Positions 1 through 8,409 are shown, numbered from the stretch's first letter. The stretch: 64,000 nt of DNA from CBDFKU01 sp965248975 (GCA_965248975.1 CBDFKU010000016.1:124001-188000), one strand, 5' to 3'. Program-made: numbers and translations. The notes: generated by a model not told the origin, from the sequence alone.

Positions 1-419
1 CTACCTCGGTCCACCATGTGCTTGGAGACGGCCCGGGCGCAGTAGAAGGCGCCGCTTAGATTGACGTCGATCCCGGCCCGCCACTCATGGTCGGTTATCT
101 CCCAGATGGGGGCGCGGACGTTCTCCGCCGTGCTGCCAGCGTTATTGATCAGGACGTCTACTTTGCCGAAGGTCTCCAGGCTTCGGGCCATCATCGCGTC
201 GACCTGGGTGGAGTCGCTGACATCGGCGGGGACGGCGAGGGCTTGTCTGCCCAAGGCGCGCACCTCGTCCGCCGCTTCCTCGATGGGACCCTGCCTCCTG
301 GCCGCGACGACCAGGTCGGCCCCAGCGCGGGCAAGAGCCAGCACCATCGCCCGGCCCAGACCGGTGCCGCCTCCTGTGACGATGACCACCCGTCCATCCA
401 GGCTAAGGCAGTCCAGCAA
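1..419 (-). CDS. SDR family NAD(P)-dependent oxidoreductase (partial, C-terminus off the left edge)
   Basis: Reads leftward out of the window, so only about 139 N-terminal residues are visible. They show the SDR Rossmann fold: TGGGTGLG at residues 15-22 (nucleotide-binding loop), two arginines at 41-42 after the second strand (suggesting NADP), DV at 66-67 and NNAG at 92-95. The catalytic Tyr-x3-Lys lies outside the window. The only nearby start is TTG at 419-417, one codon after the stop of the upstream birA frame, so the two are almost certainly co-transcribed. The substrate cannot be told from this part. Confidence 0.85.
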   Translation of the reverse strand, partial: MLDCLSLDGRVVIVTGGGTGLGRAMVLALARAGADLVVAARRQGPIEEAADEVRALGRQALAVPADVSDSTQVDAMMARSLETFGKVDVLINNAGSTAENVRAPIWEITDHEWRAGIDVNLSGAFYCARAVSKHMVDRG

Positions 420-422
420 TGC

Positions 423-1241
423 TCACCTCCCGCCTTCGACGCCCACCTGGGAGGTGACTTCCCCCGAAGGAAGGTTCACCAGCGAACCGTCTTCCCGGCG
501 CAGGATAAGATTCCCCTCAGCATCCACGTCCTCGGCCAGGCCCCTGAGCACGTCGTCCTGCCACCGCACTTCCACTCGGCCGCCCAGGGTATCCAGCAGT
601 CCGCGCCACTCCTGCACGATAGCTTGGACCTCCGGGCCCTTGCCCGGCGAGACCTGCCGCAGGGGTGCGTAGAGCCTGTCAATCTCATAAAGCACCTGCC
701 CTAACAACGCCTCGCGGTCTATCGCACTACCAGATTCTGCGTTCAATCCGGCGGCTGTGTCTTTGAGCTCCTCCACCGTGGATGGATCGAAGGCGACGTT
801 GATCCCGATACCCACGATGGCGTGTTGAACGCTGCCGCCCTGGACCGTGTTCTCGACCAGGATTCCGCACACCTTTCTGCCCCGTATCCTCACGTCGTTG
901 GGCCACTTGATTGTGGGGTCCAGCTCGGTGCACTTTCTTATGGCCCGCGCCACGGCCAGGCCGGACACGATGCTGACGTACTGCAGTCCCTCTAGGGATG
1001 GCCGGAGCACGATGGAGAAGTAGAGGTTGCCGGCCTGGGTGACCCACTGCCGTTGGAACCTGCCCCGGGCCGAGGACTGCTCCTCCGCCAGCACCACGGT
1101 GCCCTCCTCGGTGCCCCCATTAGCCAGGCGGGCCGCCTCGTCCATGGTGGAGGAGAGGCTCTGGTAGTAGAGGATCCGCCTCCCCACCACCCGGGTGTGG
1201 AGGCCTCCCCGGAGCATTCCGGAAACCGGGTTCTTGGGCAA
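423..1241 (-). CDS. birA: Biotin--[acetyl-CoA-carboxylase] ligase, short form without DNA-binding domain
   Basis: 272 residues. Activates biotin with ATP and transfers it to the biotin-carrier lysine of carboxylases in the cytoplasm. The sequence shows the adenylate-binding loop (ARGRFQRQW, residues 58-66, a variant of GRGRxxRxW), KWPND at 112-116, GRKVCGIL at 121-128 with the conserved lysine, GIGINV at 144-149 and a small C-terminal SH3-like domain. There is no N-terminal helix-turn-helix, so it should be a ligase only and not a repressor. It lies 13 nt after the methyltransferase gene and 3 nt before the SDR gene, on the same strand. Confidence 0.93.
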   Translation of the reverse strand: MPKNPVSGMLRGGLHTRVVGRRILYYQSLSSTMDEAARLANGGTEEGTVVLAEEQSSARGRFQRQWVTQAGNLYFSIVLRPSLEGLQYVSIVSGLAVARAIRKCTELDPTIKWPNDVRIRGRKVCGILVENTVQGGSVQHAIVGIGINVAFDPSTVEELKDTAAGLNAESGSAIDREALLGQVLYEIDRLYAPLRQVSPGKGPEVQAIVQEWRGLLDTLGGRVEVRWQDDVLRGLAEDVDAEGNLILRREDGSLVNLPSGEVTSQVGVEGGR

Positions 1242-1254
1242 GGCTACCTCCGGC

Positions 1255-1989
1255 TTAGGCCCGCTGGTAGACGGACACGTGCTTGGTGCTGGAGCCGGTG
1301 AAGGGCGTCCGGTCCCAGTCGCTCCACCGGTCGCGGAGGCGCATCCCGGCGAGCCGGGCCATCAGGTCCAGCTCCGAGGGCCAGGCGTAGCGCAGCTGTA
1401 TCGGGAAGAGCTGGGTGCCCGACTCAGTGATGTGGACGTGCTGAGAAGCGACCCTCTGGTTCACCGCATCGTGGCGCGAAACCTCCAGCAGCACCATGTC
1501 GGCCTCAACCCGTTGCGCCTCGACGTTTTGCCCCCGCCCGAAGCGGGTCAGATCCGGCACGAAGACCTCTAGGGCGAAGATACCATCGCCTGTGAGGTGC
1601 GTCGCCACGTTGCGGAAGCAGCGCACTTGGTCTTCCTGGGTTGTCAGGGCGAAGAATGTGTTGAAGCAGACGAAGACGGCCGAAAAGCTGCCCTCAACGG
1701 CCACGTCGGCGAAGTCACCGAAGGTCACCGGGATGGACGCCCCGCCCTCCTTGGCCCGCATCCGGGCCACCATTGCTTGGGAAGCATCGATGCCGTGGAC
1801 CTCGATTCCCCTGGCAGCCATCGGCAGCGCCACCCGGCCGGTGCCGATTCCCAGCTCCAGGACCCGTCCGACCCGAGACAGCTCAGCCAGTACCGCGACC
1901 GCAGGCTCGACATCCCCGATCCAGGTGTGTAGCCCGTCGTAGACGGAGGCGATGCGCTCGCCGTAGGTGGACGGATCGTAACCTTGCAT
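1255..1989 (-). CDS. Class I SAM-dependent methyltransferase
   Basis: 244 residues. Motif I is clear (LELGIGTGRVALPMA, roughly residues 44-58), followed by an acidic end of strand 2 (HGIDAS) that would bind the SAM ribose, and a motif II/III region with AVFVCFNTFFAL. The C-terminal half has a beta-rich insertion (QVHITESG, LRYAWPSELD) as in small-molecule methyltransferases of the Methyltransf_25 type. The substrate is not evident. It sits between the MaoC pair and birA on the same strand. Confidence 0.85.
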   Translation of the reverse strand: MQGYDPSTYGERIASVYDGLHTWIGDVEPAVAVLAELSRVGRVLELGIGTGRVALPMAARGIEVHGIDASQAMVARMRAKEGGASIPVTFGDFADVAVEGSFSAVFVCFNTFFALTTQEDQVRCFRNVATHLTGDGIFALEVFVPDLTRFGRGQNVEAQRVEADMVLLEVSRHDAVNQRVASQHVHITESGTQLFPIQLRYAWPSELDLMARLAGMRLRDRWSDWDRTPFTGSSTKHVSVYQRA

Positions 1990-2040
1990 ACTCGCTGGGT
2001 CTCCGGATTCGATGCGGCCGTAGGGCCGGTGTAGCCGGGT

Positions 2041-2478
2041 CTAGCTTCCCCGGCTGGGCAGGGAAATGACCGCCTTGCCGCCTATGAGACGTCCCCTCTC
2101 CCCGTCGGAGAGCTCGACGTCGCACTCGACGATGTGGTCGCCGCCATCTTCCCGCTTGTCGGTGACCACGCCGGTAATTGCTACGGATTGGTGCAGCACC
2201 GGCTGGCGGAACACCACGTCCAGGTCCTTCACGACACCGCCGGTGGACCAGTCGGTCAGGAGTTGGGCCATCATCGCCATGCTCATGATGCCCGGCACTA
2301 TCGGGGCGCTAAGCCCGTCTTTCTTGGCCTGATCCGGGTCGGTGAACCGGTTGGGGGTCGGAGTCCCCCGGACCCGGCAGAAGGCCTCGACGGCCTCATC
2401 GGAGATGTCCTTCTGCAGGGTGCCGAGCTCGTCACCCAGCTCCACGTCTTCGTAGTAACGGACCGCCGCCTGTGCCAT
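2041..2478 (-). CDS. MaoC-like dehydratase/hydratase, second subunit of a pair
   Basis: 145 residues with a single hot-dog fold. The hydratase-2 signature region reads PIVPGIMSMAMMAQLLTDW (residues about 62-80), where the usual catalytic Asp/His motif is degenerate. It begins 3 nt after the stop of the preceding MaoC-type gene, so the two are probably translated together and form a heterodimeric double-hot-dog enzyme, as in mycobacterial HadAB-type 3-hydroxyacyl dehydratases. Expected role: hydration or dehydration of an enoyl/3-hydroxyacyl thioester. Substrate unknown. Confidence 0.8.
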   Translation of the reverse strand: MAQAAVRYYEDVELGDELGTLQKDISDEAVEAFCRVRGTPTPNRFTDPDQAKKDGLSAPIVPGIMSMAMMAQLLTDWSTGGVVKDLDVVFRQPVLHQSVAITGVVTDKREDGGDHIVECDVELSDGERGRLIGGKAVISLPSRGS

Positions 2479-2481
2479 TCC

Positions 2482-2931
2482 CTACTCCCTGGCGGCGAAG
2501 GATTCCTGGACCGCCGCCACGGTTTCTCCTCGCTGATTGGTGAAGGTTGTCTCCCACACGATGAAGACCATGGTGCCCGACCGCCCCGTCTTGGGGTAGA
2601 CCTCCTTCAATGCCGAGGACGCCGTTAACGAGTCCCCGGCGACCAGAGGAGACACGGGCTGGATGGTCTGCCCGGCGTGGAAGCGCATCCGGCCGAACTT
2701 GAGCTTGATGTCCGGGAAGTTTTCGCCTCTGATGAAGATGGTTGTCATCACGGGCGGGGCAACGATGTCGGTATAGCCGGCATCCTTGGCCACGGCTTCG
2801 TCTAAGTACACGGGATTGCTCTCCCCAATAGAGCTACAGTAGTCCCGGATTAGCTCCGCGGTGACCGGAAAGGGTCCGGCCTTGAACTCCTTACCGAGGA
2901 GCGATTTGTCGTATTCCAGCTCCATTACCAT
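2482..2931 (-). CDS. MaoC N-terminal-like (FAS1-like) dehydratase, first subunit of a pair
   Basis: 149 residues. Resembles the N-terminal dehydratase domain found beside MaoC: GKEFKAGPFPVTAELIRDYCSSIGE near the N-terminus, then the long hot-dog helix region (IVAPPVMTTIFI) and FGRMRFHAGQ, the typical 'H-x-G-Q' segment. ATG at 2931 has an AGGAGG ribosome site five bases upstream; a second ATG lies two codons later. Partner of the next gene. No acyl-CoA dehydrogenase or thiolase lies nearby to indicate the substrate. Confidence 0.8.
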   Translation of the reverse strand: MVMELEYDKSLLGKEFKAGPFPVTAELIRDYCSSIGESNPVYLDEAVAKDAGYTDIVAPPVMTTIFIRGENFPDIKLKFGRMRFHAGQTIQPVSPLVAGDSLTASSALKEVYPKTGRSGTMVFIVWETTFTNQRGETVAAVQESFAARE

Positions 2932-3000
2932 CGACGCCTCCTGGCCTTTCCGATCATGCTTCGTCTTATGACCGTCATTTGTAGACGCAACACCTCGTCC

Positions 3001-3651
3001 TCAATGGTCGTTCGTGTCATCCAGGCTGGCCGGCCGGAAGTTTCCCGAGCGCAGGGCCTCCACCAGTTCCCTTTCGTCGCGGATGTGGGCGTCGAAGGAG
3101 GTGAGACAGGTTGCTATGGAGCTGGCCAGGTGGGCGTCGCTGCCTCCGATACCCCGGTAGCCACGTTTTCCCGCCATATCCAGAGCCCTCTCGTTCTCGC
3201 CGCTGCGGCTGCCCCCGTTCAGGGTCTCCACGATTCCCAGGCCCGGGAACTCCACGCCGTTACCCACGAACTCGCATAGCCCGATGCGTGGCCGCCCCGG
3301 GTGAGCCGGTATGGCCAGCGCCCCGTTGGCTTCGGCTTCGGCAATGAGCCGGACGGGGTCCATGGTCACATCGGCGAAGTCCACCGCCTCCAGCAACCCG
3401 TCGGTCACTCCGTAGACCAGGAAATGGCCGTAGCGAGTATCGAGCTCCGAGCCTTTAAGCACCAGGACCCCGTACTCCCGGCCAAGGGACGAGTAGTCCG
3501 CGTCGCGGTCGAACTTGCGGTGCTCGGTGAGCACGATGCCGTCTATGGTGTAGCCCCGTTTCCTCAGCACATGGATCCACTTCAGATACTGCTCCACTGT
3601 CGCCCGGGAGTCGTCCGAGGAGACGGAGTGACTGTGCATGTCTATGAACAC
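3001..3651 (-). CDS. PHP domain metal-dependent phosphoesterase
   Basis: 216 residues. The polymerase-and-histidinol-phosphatase fold is indicated by the metal ligands DMHSHS (residues 4-9), LTEH at about 41-44, an E in KGSELD (about residues 66-71), PAHPGR (about 115-120) and the C-terminal GGSDAH. All metal-binding groups are present, so the enzyme should be active with two or three divalent metals. It follows the thiamine-diphosphate enzyme pair by 21 nt on the same strand, perhaps dephosphorylating a product of that pathway. The substrate is not known. Confidence 0.88.
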   Translation of the reverse strand: MFIDMHSHSVSSDDSRATVEQYLKWIHVLRKRGYTIDGIVLTEHRKFDRDADYSSLGREYGVLVLKGSELDTRYGHFLVYGVTDGLLEAVDFADVTMDPVRLIAEAEANGALAIPAHPGRPRIGLCEFVGNGVEFPGLGIVETLNGGSRSGENERALDMAGKRGYRGIGGSDAHLASSIATCLTSFDAHIRDERELVEALRSGNFRPASLDDTNDH

Positions 3652-3672
3652 CTTATGCCAGGACCTCCGTGT

Positions 3673-4263
3673 CTATATCCGGCCTGCCCGACGTGTATTC
3701 AACCACATATCGAAGCCGTGGGCAAGGGTCACCGGGTCATCCAGCAGCAGAGGTACGCTGGCGTTGGCCTTGTCGATCCTCATGTGGATGAAACCGGGGC
3801 CGTCCACCTCCAGCGCGGAGGCCATGGAGGCCGATAGGCTGGCCAGGTCGGCGGCTGCCCAAGTCTTGAACCCGCAGGAGCCTGCCACCGCCGCCAGGTC
3901 GATGCTCTCTGTGAAGGTCGGCTGGCCACCGGTGGAGGCATAGGCCTGATTGTCCAGCACGATGAGCAGCAGCTTTCGAGGCTGAAGGTACCCGATGGTG
4001 CTCAGGGAGTTGAGGTTCATTAGCATGCCACCGTCGCCCTCGACCCCGACGCACCGCCCGACGGGCGCACCGTCCAGGGACAGGCTCAGGCCCAGGGTGA
4101 TGGAGCTGACCAGGCCCATGGAGTCCACGACGTAGAGGTGGTTCCGTCGCCGGTCGATATGGGCCATCTCACGGGAGGTGGCCCCGCAGGTCAGCACGAC
4201 GGGATCGTCGGGAAACTCGGCGGATATCCGCTTCAGGGCGTCTACTCTAGAGGTCGGCATCAT
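3673..4263 (-). CDS. Thiamine-diphosphate-dependent decarboxylase, beta (TPP-binding) subunit, sulfopyruvate/phosphonopyruvate decarboxylase type
   Basis: 196 residues from ATG at 4263, which overlaps the alpha-subunit stop (ATGA), giving tight coupling. The TPP/Mg motif begins with GDGG followed by MNLNSLSTIGY and ends about 30 residues later in LDNQAY, the signature of the ComE/phosphonopyruvate decarboxylase C-terminal half. The upstream methionine at 4344 lies inside the partner gene and is not a likely start. With the alpha subunit it should decarboxylate a 2-oxo acid carrying a phosphono, sulfo or related group. No phosphoenolpyruvate mutase or sulfolactate dehydrogenase is in view, so the substrate stays open. 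Confidence 0.82.
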   Translation of the reverse strand: MMPTSRVDALKRISAEFPDDPVVLTCGATSREMAHIDRRRNHLYVVDSMGLVSSITLGLSLSLDGAPVGRCVGVEGDGGMLMNLNSLSTIGYLQPRKLLLIVLDNQAYASTGGQPTFTESIDLAAVAGSCGFKTWAAADLASLSASMASALEVDGPGFIHMRIDKANASVPLLLDDPVTLAHGFDMWLNTRRAGRI

Positions 4264-4793
4264 TCTTTCAGATTGAGGAACAGGACCACCGGCCGGTGGG
4301 TCAGGCGGGTGTACTCGTCGGCCCGAGCTATGGCCTGAGGCCACTCCGTCACCGGGACGCGGTAGTCCAGCACGAAGGCCTTGATGTTCATGGCCTCCAC
4401 CATGTCAATGGCGTGCTCGGAAAAGGTGTGCACCGCGGAGTTGAACTCCCCGAACCCTCCACGGCGTATTGCCAGCACCAGCATCGGCATGTGGTAGGAC
4501 ATGGCGAAGGTAGTGAGGGCGACCATGGAGTTGCCCAGGCCGACGTCCTGGTAGAAGAGGACGCCCTTCTTGCCGCCCAGGACTAGGCCGGCCGCCACCC
4601 CAATGCCCTCTTCCTCGCGAGCCACGGAGAAGCACTCTACGGTGGGATGTTCCTGGAAGTGGGCAACCACCGGTGCGCCGTAGCTATCGGGGACGTGGAT
4701 GAAGTACTGCAGGCCCACGGCCTCAAGGCCCTCGATGACGGCCTGACAGCTCCGTTCGTTCATTCTCATAGTTTGGCCCATGGCTCGACCCAT
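4260..4793 (-). CDS. Thiamine-diphosphate-dependent decarboxylase, alpha (PYR) subunit
   Basis: 177 residues covering the pyrimidine-binding domain: ECFSVAREEEGIGVAAGLVLGGKKGVLFYQDVGLGNS contains the invariant TPP-activating glutamate in REEEGIG, and a typical DxGLGNS stretch follows. Matches the size and order of ComD-type alpha subunits. ATG at 4793 has AAGGGCG upstream; alternative in-frame ATGs exist at 4769 and 4763. Its stop overlaps the beta-subunit start by 4 nt. Together the two genes form one enzyme split at the domain boundary. Confidence 0.8.
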   Translation of the reverse strand: MGRAMGQTMRMNERSCQAVIEGLEAVGLQYFIHVPDSYGAPVVAHFQEHPTVECFSVAREEEGIGVAAGLVLGGKKGVLFYQDVGLGNSMVALTTFAMSYHMPMLVLAIRRGGFGEFNSAVHTFSEHAIDMVEAMNIKAFVLDYRVPVTEWPQAIARADEYTRLTHRPVVLFLNLKE

Positions 4794-4825
4794 AGTTCAA
4801 CGCCCTTGGATATCTGAGGTGCGAA

Positions 4826-5209
4826 GGGGCCAGGCAGGCCTGTAAGCCGGGTTCTGTATCCCCTGGCGTCGGCCCGGGGACGGTGACCATCTCTCTAGGT
4901 CCGGCGTTGCCGCCGGACTCAAGCAGCCAACCCGGGGACGGGCCGGGCACCCATAGTCCCCCTATTCGGCCTTGCTCCAGGTGGGGTTTGGCCGCCGCCG
5001 TGTCACCACGGTCGGCCGGGCGCTCTTACCGCCCGTTTTCAACCTTACTCCGACGGCCGGTGGCCGCCGGAGCGGTGCAGTTTCTGTGCCACTTTCCGTC
5101 CCGCCGACGGATCGACGAGCCTGGGAGTTACCCAGCACCCCGCCCGGTGGAGCCCGGACTTTCCTCTCCCCCATACTCTGGGGCAGCGGTCACCCGGCCT
5201 ACCTGGTCC
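4826..5209 (-). ncRNA. rnpB: RNase P RNA, bacterial type A
   Basis: The catalytic RNA that matures tRNA 5' ends. On the minus strand the 5' part contains the conserved GAGGAAAGTCCGGGCTCC block (near 5145-5165) and the 3' part ends with ACAGAACCCGGCTTA (near 4842-4857). An 11-bp P1 helix (one G-U) pairs 5196-5206 with 4830-4840, closing the molecule. The internal AAGGTTGAAA and GAGCGCC blocks are also typical. About 384 nt, normal for type A. Ends are set from P1 and the promoter position and may be off by a few bases. Confidence 0.95.
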
Positions 5210-5215
5210 CGTAGA

Positions 5216-5245
5216 AATGTAGCACATATGTTGTAGGGGGGTCAA
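5216..5245 (-). promoter_or_regulatory. Probable sigma-70 type promoter of rnpB
   Basis: Minus strand TTGACC (5245-5240), 18-nt spacer, TACATT (5221-5216). Transcription would begin about seven bases further on, near 5209, which agrees with the 5' end inferred from the P1 helix of the RNA. Confidence 0.5.
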
Positions 5246-5340
5246 CGCGGGCCGCTCGGTTCCTAGTGACCCGAGGGTCACCCCTCTCATCGAGGGAGCC
5301 AGTCGAGGTGGGGGGCCCCTGGCTACCGGAAGCCTTCGTT

Positions 5341-5376
5341 CCCCCTCTCCCTAAGGGAGAGGGGTTGGGGGTGAGG
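5341..5376. repeat. Dispersed CTCTCCC/GGGAGAG palindrome
   Basis: A near-perfect hairpin (arms CCCCTCTCCCT and AGGGAGAGGGG) followed by a GTGAGGG-type tail, at the 3' end of the zinc-ribbon gene. Related sequences occur at about 9242-9276, 20767-20850, 28195-28220 and 42460-42476, always between genes. Resembles the short REP-like intergenic palindromes common in many bacterial genomes. Confidence 0.6.
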
Positions 5377-5382
5377 GCCATC

Positions 5383-6084
5383 CTAGCTGACGTAGAGAAT
5401 ACGCCCGCAGCTGCTGCACAGCACCGGCTCACGCCCCACCCTGGCACGCTGGAGCTGGTGGGTTGGAAGGGCCATGCGGCACCCTCGGCACAGACCGCGC
5501 TCAACCTTGGCTATCGCCTGGCCGCCCTTGGCCTGGCGCAACCGCTCGTACAGCTTGAGCTCCGGATCTTCCACGTTCGCTACGGACTCTCTCCGCCGGC
5601 CTTCCAGCGAAGCCAGAGCCTTCCCTAACTTCTTGTGCTCCCTCTGGAGCTCGGCCTCTTTGGCGATCCAATCGTCTCCTGCACGCCGGTTGCCTTCCTC
5701 CAGGGAACGCAGCTTCTCCTGCTCTTCCTCCAGAGATTCCAAAGCGGCCAGGTTCCGGTCGTCCAGCTCCTGCAGATGTCCCCGGAGGTTCCCGGCTTCT
5801 TTTTCGAAGCCCTCAATCTCCTTGAGGTTGGTGACGGTGCCCCCGTAGAGCTTGCCCTCGATGTTTCGGAGCTTTTCCCGTACGGACTCCGCCTCCAGGT
5901 CCTGGGACTTCTGCTTGACCGTCAGTTCCAGGACGTGGTTCCGCTGGGCCTCGACTTCCCGCTGGATGGCGTCCAAACCCGCTCCGGCGGTCAACTCCTG
6001 ATCGATGGCCGACATGCGGCCTTTGCTCTGGGCTATCTCCTGGTCCAGCTCCTGGAGCTCGTATAGCAGCCTTATCGAAGTCAT
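5383..6084 (-). CDS. Coiled-coil protein with C-terminal C4 zinc ribbon
   Basis: 233 residues. The first ~180 are a long, charged heptad-rich helix (LYELQELDQEIAQSKGRM, LQREHKKLGKAL), predicted coiled coil. The end carries CRGC and CSSC spaced by about 20 residues, a C4-type zinc ribbon of the 'zf-RING_7' kind. Such proteins are widespread and conserved but of unclear function, often linked to nucleic-acid contact. It lies alone between rnpB and the divergent cysteinyl-tRNA synthetase gene. Confidence 0.85.
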   Translation of the reverse strand: MTSIRLLYELQELDQEIAQSKGRMSAIDQELTAGAGLDAIQREVEAQRNHVLELTVKQKSQDLEAESVREKLRNIEGKLYGGTVTNLKEIEGFEKEAGNLRGHLQELDDRNLAALESLEEEQEKLRSLEEGNRRAGDDWIAKEAELQREHKKLGKALASLEGRRRESVANVEDPELKLYERLRQAKGGQAIAKVERGLCRGCRMALPTHQLQRARVGREPVLCSSCGRILYVS

Positions 6085-6186
6085 TGTTTCCTCATCAAAC
6101 GCATCCAGTGAGTCCTAGTTTGGATTTTATGGAGACGGCGCCACATTGTCAACGAAAGGACCGCGGGTGCAATCGATGCCTGTAAC

Positions 6187-8409
6187 ATGATAAAATTCTC
6201 TGACGACTACGGAAAAGGGCGGCGCTTGCTTCGCGTATACAACACCCTCAGCAAAAGAGTCGAAGAGATAACCACCCTGGACCCCGGGGTGGCCCGTATG
6301 TACACGTGCGGGCCCACGGTATACCGCCACGCCCACGTCGGCAACCTGCGCTCCTACCTCATGGCCGACTGGATGCGGAGGACCCTCTCCGCCCATGGAT
6401 ACCAGATTACCCACGTCAAGAACATCACCGACGTGGGCCATATGCGCCAGGAGATGATGGAGACCGGCGGGGACAAGGTGATCCTGGCGGCCCTTGCCGA
6501 AGGCAAAACACCCGGCGAGATAGCCCGGTACTACGCCGATGCTTTCTTCCACGACGAGAAAAAACTGAACATCCTTCCGGCCCACCACTTCCCCTGGGCC
6601 ACCGACCACATCCCCGAGATGATACAGGTGATCCAGAGTCTCTTCGATAAGGGCTACGCCTATCGGGCAGGCGATAACCTCTACTTCGACGTGAGCAAGT
6701 TCGCCAGCTATGGGAGCCTCTCGGGCAACGTCCAGGAAGGCCTGATGGAGGGTGTGAGGGCAGAGGTGGATCCGTTGAAGCGGGACCCCCGGGATTTCAC
6801 ACTGTGGAAGATGGCCGAGCCGGGGCGTGAGATGAAATGGGACAGCCCTTGGGGAGAGGGCTTTCCCGGCTGGCATATCGAGTGCTCGGCGATGTCCACC
6901 AAGTACATGGGCGAGCAGCTGGACATCCACACCGGCGGCGTCGATAACATCTTTCCCCACCACGAGGATGAGATCGCCCAAAGCGAAGCCGCCTTCGGGA
7001 AGCCTTTCGTGCGCTACTGGGTGCACGGCCAACACCTGCTTGCCGACGGCGTAAAGATGGCCAAATCCGCTGGGAACGAGTTCATTTTGGAAGACTTGGA
7101 GCAGCGGGGGTTTGATCCGCTGTCCTTCCGATACCTGTGTCTGACCGTGAGGTACAGGCACAGGATGAACTTCACCTTCTTCGCCCTCAGGGCGGCCGAG
7201 GGCGCCCTCACGGCTCTGCGGGACCGGGTCTGGCAATGGAGCAGCCTGCCGCCCGGGGTCCGGATTCCCCAGGAAGCGGAAGAATGGCGGGGCCGTTTCT
7301 GGGAGGCGGTGGACAACGACCTGGACCTTCCCAGGGCCCTGGGTCTCACCTGGGAGATGGTCCGCTCACCCCTGCCGGATCGGGCCAAGCTGGCACTGCT
7401 GTTGGAGTTCGACGGAGTCCTCGGCCTGGGGCTGGAAGGGGCAGTAGATGGCTACGAGCTGCCATCTGAGGTCAGCGCAGCCCTGGGCCAGAGGGCGACG
7501 CTTCGTGGGCAGGCAGACTATCGACCCGCCGACGAGATGCGCTCGACCCTCTCCACCGAAGGGTACGTGGTGCGGGATACGTCGACGGACACCAGGGCGC
7601 GCCCCAAGACTGCAATGGAGAAGCGCCATGATCGCTGGAGGTCAGTATCCTCTTCCAACGAGGTGGATTCTCGTCTGGACCTGGAGTCCAAGTTCGACTT
7701 CTCTTTCGTCGTCAGCGCCAATAATTACATCGACGACGTAAAACGCTGCGCCGGGAGCATCCTGAAGTGGGCCGAAGGCCATTCGGTGGAGCTGATCGTG
7801 GTGGACAACGGCTGCTCCGATGGGACCTCCGAGTGGCTGGAAGAGCTCCAACTTGGGGACCCCCGCGCCCGGGTCATCCATTGCGACCACGTGTTGGGGG
7901 ACGGAGCGGCGAAGAACATCGGACTGAAGCAGAGCCTCGGGCGGTACATCGTCATCCTGGATACCTCAGCCGAAGTAGTGGGAGATGCCCTTAGTCCGAT
8001 CCGGCGCTGGCTGGAAGACGAGTCAATAGGCATCGTCGGCCCATGGGGAGTGCGGACGGACGACCTACGTCACTTCCACGAAGAGGTCCTTTCCGGCGAC
8101 GCCGACGCGATGCAGGCCTACTGCATGGCCTTTAGGCGGTCTCTTCTGCCCGGAGTGGGGTTGATGAGGGAGACCTTCCGTTTCTACCGCAACCTGGACC
8201 TGGACTTCAGCTTCCAGTTCAGAGAAGGTGGCTACCGCATCGTCGCCGATGGTGATCTCCCCATGTTGCGACACGAGCACCGCCAGTGGACCGCTTTGGG
8301 AGAGGCTGAACGGGACCAGCTCAGCAACCGGAACTTCCGCCGGTTCCTCAAAAAGTGGGGCGACAGGATGGACCTTCTGGTGTCCGCCTCGGGAGCTCAT
8401 GGCCACTGA
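6187..8409 (+). CDS. cysS: Cysteinyl-tRNA synthetase fused to a family-2 glycosyltransferase-like domain
   Basis: 740 residues in one open frame. Residues about 14-475 are a complete CysRS: CGPTVYRHAHVGN (zinc cysteine plus HIGH motif), GWHIECS and FPHHEDE (remaining zinc ligands), KMAKS (KMSKS motif) and the C-terminal helical region ending in a DYRPADE-x-R block. A charged linker follows, then residues about 503-735 form a GT-A-like domain starting FSFVVSANNY and containing VVDNGCSDGTSEW; the usual DxD is reduced to DTS near residue 590, so catalytic activity is uncertain. CysRS proteins are normally about 460-480 residues. ATG 6187 overlaps an extended -10 (TGaTAAAAT, 6188-6196), so TTG at 6226 (with AAAGGG upstream) may be the real start. 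Confidence 0.88.
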   Translation: MIKFSDDYGKGRRLLRVYNTLSKRVEEITTLDPGVARMYTCGPTVYRHAHVGNLRSYLMADWMRRTLSAHGYQITHVKNITDVGHMRQEMMETGGDKVILAALAEGKTPGEIARYYADAFFHDEKKLNILPAHHFPWATDHIPEMIQVIQSLFDKGYAYRAGDNLYFDVSKFASYGSLSGNVQEGLMEGVRAEVDPLKRDPRDFTLWKMAEPGREMKWDSPWGEGFPGWHIECSAMSTKYMGEQLDIHTGGVDNIFPHHEDEIAQSEAAFGKPFVRYWVHGQHLLADGVKMAKSAGNEFILEDLEQRGFDPLSFRYLCLTVRYRHRMNFTFFALRAAEGALTALRDRVWQWSSLPPGVRIPQEAEEWRGRFWEAVDNDLDLPRALGLTWEMVRSPLPDRAKLALLLEFDGVLGLGLEGAVDGYELPSEVSAALGQRATLRGQADYRPADEMRSTLSTEGYVVRDTSTDTRARPKTAMEKRHDRWRSVSSSNEVDSRLDLESKFDFSFVVSANNYIDDVKRCAGSILKWAEGHSVELIVVDNGCSDGTSEWLEELQLGDPRARVIHCDHVLGDGAAKNIGLKQSLGRYIVILDTSAEVVGDALSPIRRWLEDESIGIVGPWGVRTDDLRHFHEEVLSGDADAMQAYCMAFRRSLLPGVGLMRETFRFYRNLDLDFSFQFREGGYRIVADGDLPMLRHEHRQWTALGEAERDQLSNRNFRRFLKKWGDRMDLLVSASGAHGH

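Noticed and set aside
6127..7236. 369-codon open frame on the minus strand opposite cysS
   Set aside because: Shadow of the CysRS coding strand; no family pattern, and the + strand carries all tRNA-synthetase motifs.
6187..8409. Interpretation of the CysRS as MshC (cysteine:GlcN-inositol ligase)
   Set aside because: The C-terminal region of true CysRS is present and the zinc motif reads HHEDE as in CysRS; MshC lacks that C-terminal region.
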